From: DASPWW01 sp035637595
Lineage (GTDB): Bacteria > Actinomycetota > Thermoleophilia > Solirubrobacterales > 70-9
Reading direction: 5' to 3'
Assembly: GCA_035637595.1 (NCBI GenBank)
Contig: DASPWW010000026.1
Span: forward strand, 1-6,792
DNA length: 6,792 nucleotides
Shown: one piece after another, positions 4,894 through 6,792 of the stretch
How the letters are laid out: every line of letters starts with the position of its first letter
Numbering within the stretch: position 1 is the stretch's first letter
Notes under the pieces: model-generated
The model's database searches: none
Told to the model about the DNA's origin: nothing
Seen by the model: only the letters and a program-made list of their open reading frames with translations
Position numbers and translations under genes: made by a program

Positions 4894-6540
4894 TCAGGTC
4901 AGCTCGCGCTCGAAGACGACTTCGAGCTCACGCCGGTCGCTCTCCGGGTCCCCCACCGTCTTCTCGAGACGTACCGAGGCCTCGCGGCCGTCGAGCCTCA
5001 GCGTCGCGACCTGGTTGTCGTAGAAGGGCCCTTCCCGAAAGCGCCACCCGATGTCGGGGTCGCGAGCGCCCGCGGCGCGCGCCAGGGCGCGGCCGACCGC
5101 GCGGCCCGCGGGACTCAGCGCAAACGCGATCATGTGCTCCTCGTGTGAGTCGAGCGCGTTGCGAAACGGCGAGCACACCGCCTGCCAGACGCCGCTCCGC
5201 ACCCTCGAGCCGCGACGGAAGCCGACCTCGGCGAGGTAGGCGTGGTGGACGTCACCGGAGAGGATCGCGATCGAGGCCGGGGGCTCGCCGCGCCGACCCG
5301 ACCCCAGGTCCTCCAGCAGCCGGGCGAGGCTGTCGAACGACTTCCCGAACGCCGCCCAGTGATCGAGGTCGAGCGCGCGCCTCACCCTCTCTCCCAGTCG
5401 CGCCGCGGCCGCCCCCCAGGCCCCGTCGCACACCGCCTCGCTCCACGCCTCGAGGTAATGCAGGCCGGGCGCAAGCAGGAATGGGTCCGTGGTTGCGATC
5501 ACGAAGTGGTCGAAGCCCCCGACCGCGTGCTCCTGGATCCAGTCCCACTCGTGGTCGTCGAAGATCGAGCGCCTGTCCTCGCGAAGCACCCGGCCGGTGC
5601 GGTCGTCCGTGACCATCAAGCGGTTGGCCCCCAGGTCGCGGCAGAAGCTCCAGCGCGCGCCCTCGTGCTGGTTGCGGTCGCGGTCCGCGAACTCGCGCAG
5701 GACGGGACCGGCGTCATCGGCTGCGCGGACGCGCTGGTAGAGGTCGTGCTCGGCGAGCACCTCCGGCGCGAGGTTGCCAATGTGCTGGTAGATCCAGTAC
5801 GAGACGAGGCCGCTCACCTCGCGCTCGCGCCACCACGGCTCGCGCTCCATGTCCTCGCGCCAGGCACGCGAGATGTTCCAGTCGTCGTGCATGTCGTGGT
5901 CGTCGATGACCATCGCGCTCGAGACCGTCGATAGCAGCCATCGGATCACCGGGTCGCCCCACGACTCGTGGTAGAGGCGCGTGTACTCCTCGAAGTTCGC
6001 GACCTCCTCGCCGGGAGGCTCGTTCGCATCCCGCGTCGCCCGGATGTGCTCGCGAACGGCCGGCGAGCCCTCGTCGACGTAGACCTGGTCGCCGAGCAGC
6101 AGAAGCAGGTCGGGCCAGCGCTCTCTCGGCCGCTCCAGCAGCTCCTCGGCAAGCGTGTAGAGCGCGTCGAATTCGCGTCCCTCGTCGTGCTCGTCCTTGG
6201 GCAGCGTGTACGGCTTGCGATGCGGCAGGGCGACCCGGCACGAGCCGAAGGCGATCTCGACCGGCCGGCCACGCTCGATCGTGCGCACCGTGCTCGGCGG
6301 GAGGTCCGACTCGGAAAGCGGCCAGGCCGGCTCGCCGTCGAGCCGCAGCTCGTACTCCTGGGTGGCCCCGGGCTCCAGGCCCTCGATGCAGACGAGCGCG
6401 TAGTGATGGCCCTCGACGCCGAACGTGGCGCCGCGGTGACCCAGGACCTCGACCTCGCACGCGGCATCGGTCTCGACCCACACCGTCGCCTCCGTATCAC
6501 CGACGTAGCGCAGCACGGGTCCCAGGATCAGGGTGGCCAT
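4894..6540 (-). CDS. PhoD-like metallophosphatase without signal peptide
   Basis: This 548-residue protein belongs to the PhoD-like phosphatase/phosphodiesterase family. Residues about 5-90 form a beta-rich N-terminal domain (YVGDTEATVWVETDA). Metal-site motifs follow in order: FGSCR (98-102, Cys101 corresponding to the conserved metal-ligand cysteine of PhoD), LLLLGDQVYVD (146-156), IDDHDMHDDWN (212-222) and LSGDVHHAY (427-435). Classical PhoD is Tat-exported and cleaves phosphodiesters and monoesters with Fe and Ca; here the protein starts MATLILGPVLRYVG with no twin-arginine signal, so it is probably cytoplasmic and its substrate is unknown. The ATG is preceded by GGAGG only 2 nt away, which is unusually close, but the first residues fit the domain start. 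It lies 28 nt after the preceding gene and 181 nt before the sulfate operon. A functional link with sulfate is not evident. Confidence 0.9.
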   Translation of the reverse strand: MATLILGPVLRYVGDTEATVWVETDAACEVEVLGHRGATFGVEGHHYALVCIEGLEPGATQEYELRLDGEPAWPLSESDLPPSTVRTIERGRPVEIAFGSCRVALPHRKPYTLPKDEHDEGREFDALYTLAEELLERPRERWPDLLLLLGDQVYVDEGSPAVREHIRATRDANEPPGEEVANFEEYTRLYHESWGDPVIRWLLSTVSSAMVIDDHDMHDDWNISRAWREDMEREPWWREREVSGLVSYWIYQHIGNLAPEVLAEHDLYQRVRAADDAGPVLREFADRDRNQHEGARWSFCRDLGANRLMVTDDRTGRVLREDRRSIFDDHEWDWIQEHAVGGFDHFVIATTDPFLLAPGLHYLEAWSEAVCDGAWGAAAARLGERVRRALDLDHWAAFGKSFDSLARLLEDLGSGRRGEPPASIAILSGDVHHAYLAEVGFRRGSRVRSGVWQAVCSPFRNALDSHEEHMIAFALSPAGRAVGRALARAAGARDPDIGWRFREGPFYDNQVATLRLDGREASVRLEKTVGDPESDRRELEVVFERELT

Positions 6541-6569
6541 GCCCTCCGGCTACCCGCGGCGGGGAGCTT

Positions 6570-6792
6570 CTAGTGGTGCCCGTGGCCCGGCCGTGGGCCA
6601 ACGCGCAGCTTCAATGTCGGGCTGCGATTGCCCGCCTCGTCGAGCGCGAAGAGCTTTACGTTGCGCGCCCGGGGTGGAAGGCCGACCTCCTCCACCCGCC
6701 CGGCGGGCGACGCCGCGACGGTCTTGGTGTCCGTGCCCCCTCCGCGCAGCCGGATCACGACGTGATACTCGGCCGCCTGGCCCGCGTACCAG
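6570..6792 (-). CDS. C-terminal end of a protein with an Ig/fibronectin-III-like beta domain, cut by window edge
   Basis: The frame enters from the right edge and gives 73 residues before TAG (complement 6570-6572). No start is visible; the true gene extends beyond the window, although a GTG inside it could be mistaken for a start. Alternating hydrophobic strands (YHVVIRLRG at 9-17, NVKLFALDEAGNRSPTLKLRV at 44-64) resemble the last strands of a fibronectin type III or Ig-like fold; ALDEAGNRS is a common turn in such domains of secreted bacterial proteins. It ends GPRPGHGHH, a short histidine-rich tail. Only 29 nt separate it from the phosphatase gene on the same strand, so co-transcription is likely. 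The full protein and its role cannot be judged from this end. Confidence 0.65.
   Translation of the reverse strand, partial: WYAGQAAEYHVVIRLRGGGTDTKTVAASPAGRVEEVGLPPRARNVKLFALDEAGNRSPTLKLRVGPRPGHGHH

Noticed and set aside
4776..5612. Plus-strand frame of about 278 codons starting inside the sulfate promoter region
   Set aside because: Arg/Pro/Ser-rich translation with no domain, antisense to the phosphatase for most of its length.
5242..5934. Plus-strand frame of about 230 codons opposite the phosphatase
   Set aside because: Antisense shadow of the conserved metallophosphatase core.
5714..6481. Second minus-strand frame of about 255 codons within the phosphatase gene
   Set aside because: Out-of-frame Arg/Gly/Ala-rich translation, while the other frame holds all metal-site motifs.

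Overview
The window is very GC-rich, and its real genes have third codon positions that are almost always G or C. Gene content (MCE protein, cysteine-free Rrf2 regulator, PhoD-like phosphatase, sulfate ABC operon) and protein style suggest a high-GC actinobacterium. A Thermoleophilia/Solirubrobacterales-type organism is my best guess from resemblance alone; no marker gene is present to confirm it.

Layout, left to right: (1) 1-181, minus strand, the N-terminus of an MCE-family protein that runs off the left edge. (2) 182-363, a divergent intergenic region with a perfect TGTGA-N6-TCACA CRP/FNR-type palindrome at 270-285. (3) 364-819, plus strand, an Rrf2-family repressor without the Fe-S cysteines. 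(4) 819-844, a GC-rich hairpin between convergent transcription units. (5) 854-4712, minus strand, a tightly overlapping sulfate uptake operon read right to left: sulfate-binding lipoprotein, permease CysT, permease CysW, ATPase CysA, and a 44-residue single-pass membrane protein that long-ORF searches would miss. (6) 4713-4893, a comparatively AT-rich intergenic region with a probable promoter, an inverted repeat and GC-rich hairpins. (7) 4894-6540, minus strand, a PhoD-like metallophosphatase with no signal peptide. (8) 6570-6792, minus strand, the C-terminus of a beta-sandwich-like protein that runs off the right edge.

How it works together: the lipoprotein would capture sulfate (or thiosulfate) outside the membrane, CysT and CysW would form the channel, and CysA would hydrolyse ATP to drive import. 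Three of the four gene junctions in the operon are GTGA stop/start overlaps and the other is an 11-nt overlap, so translation is probably coupled along the whole mRNA. The convergent Rrf2 protein resembles the CymR type of sulfur regulator and is a reasonable but unproven candidate controller.

The most interesting points are the unannotated small membrane protein fused by GTGA overlap to the end of cysA, the near-total absence of cysteine from the transporter, and the perfect CRP-type site between the MCE gene and the Rrf2 gene. I see no mobile element, CRISPR array, tRNA or rRNA.
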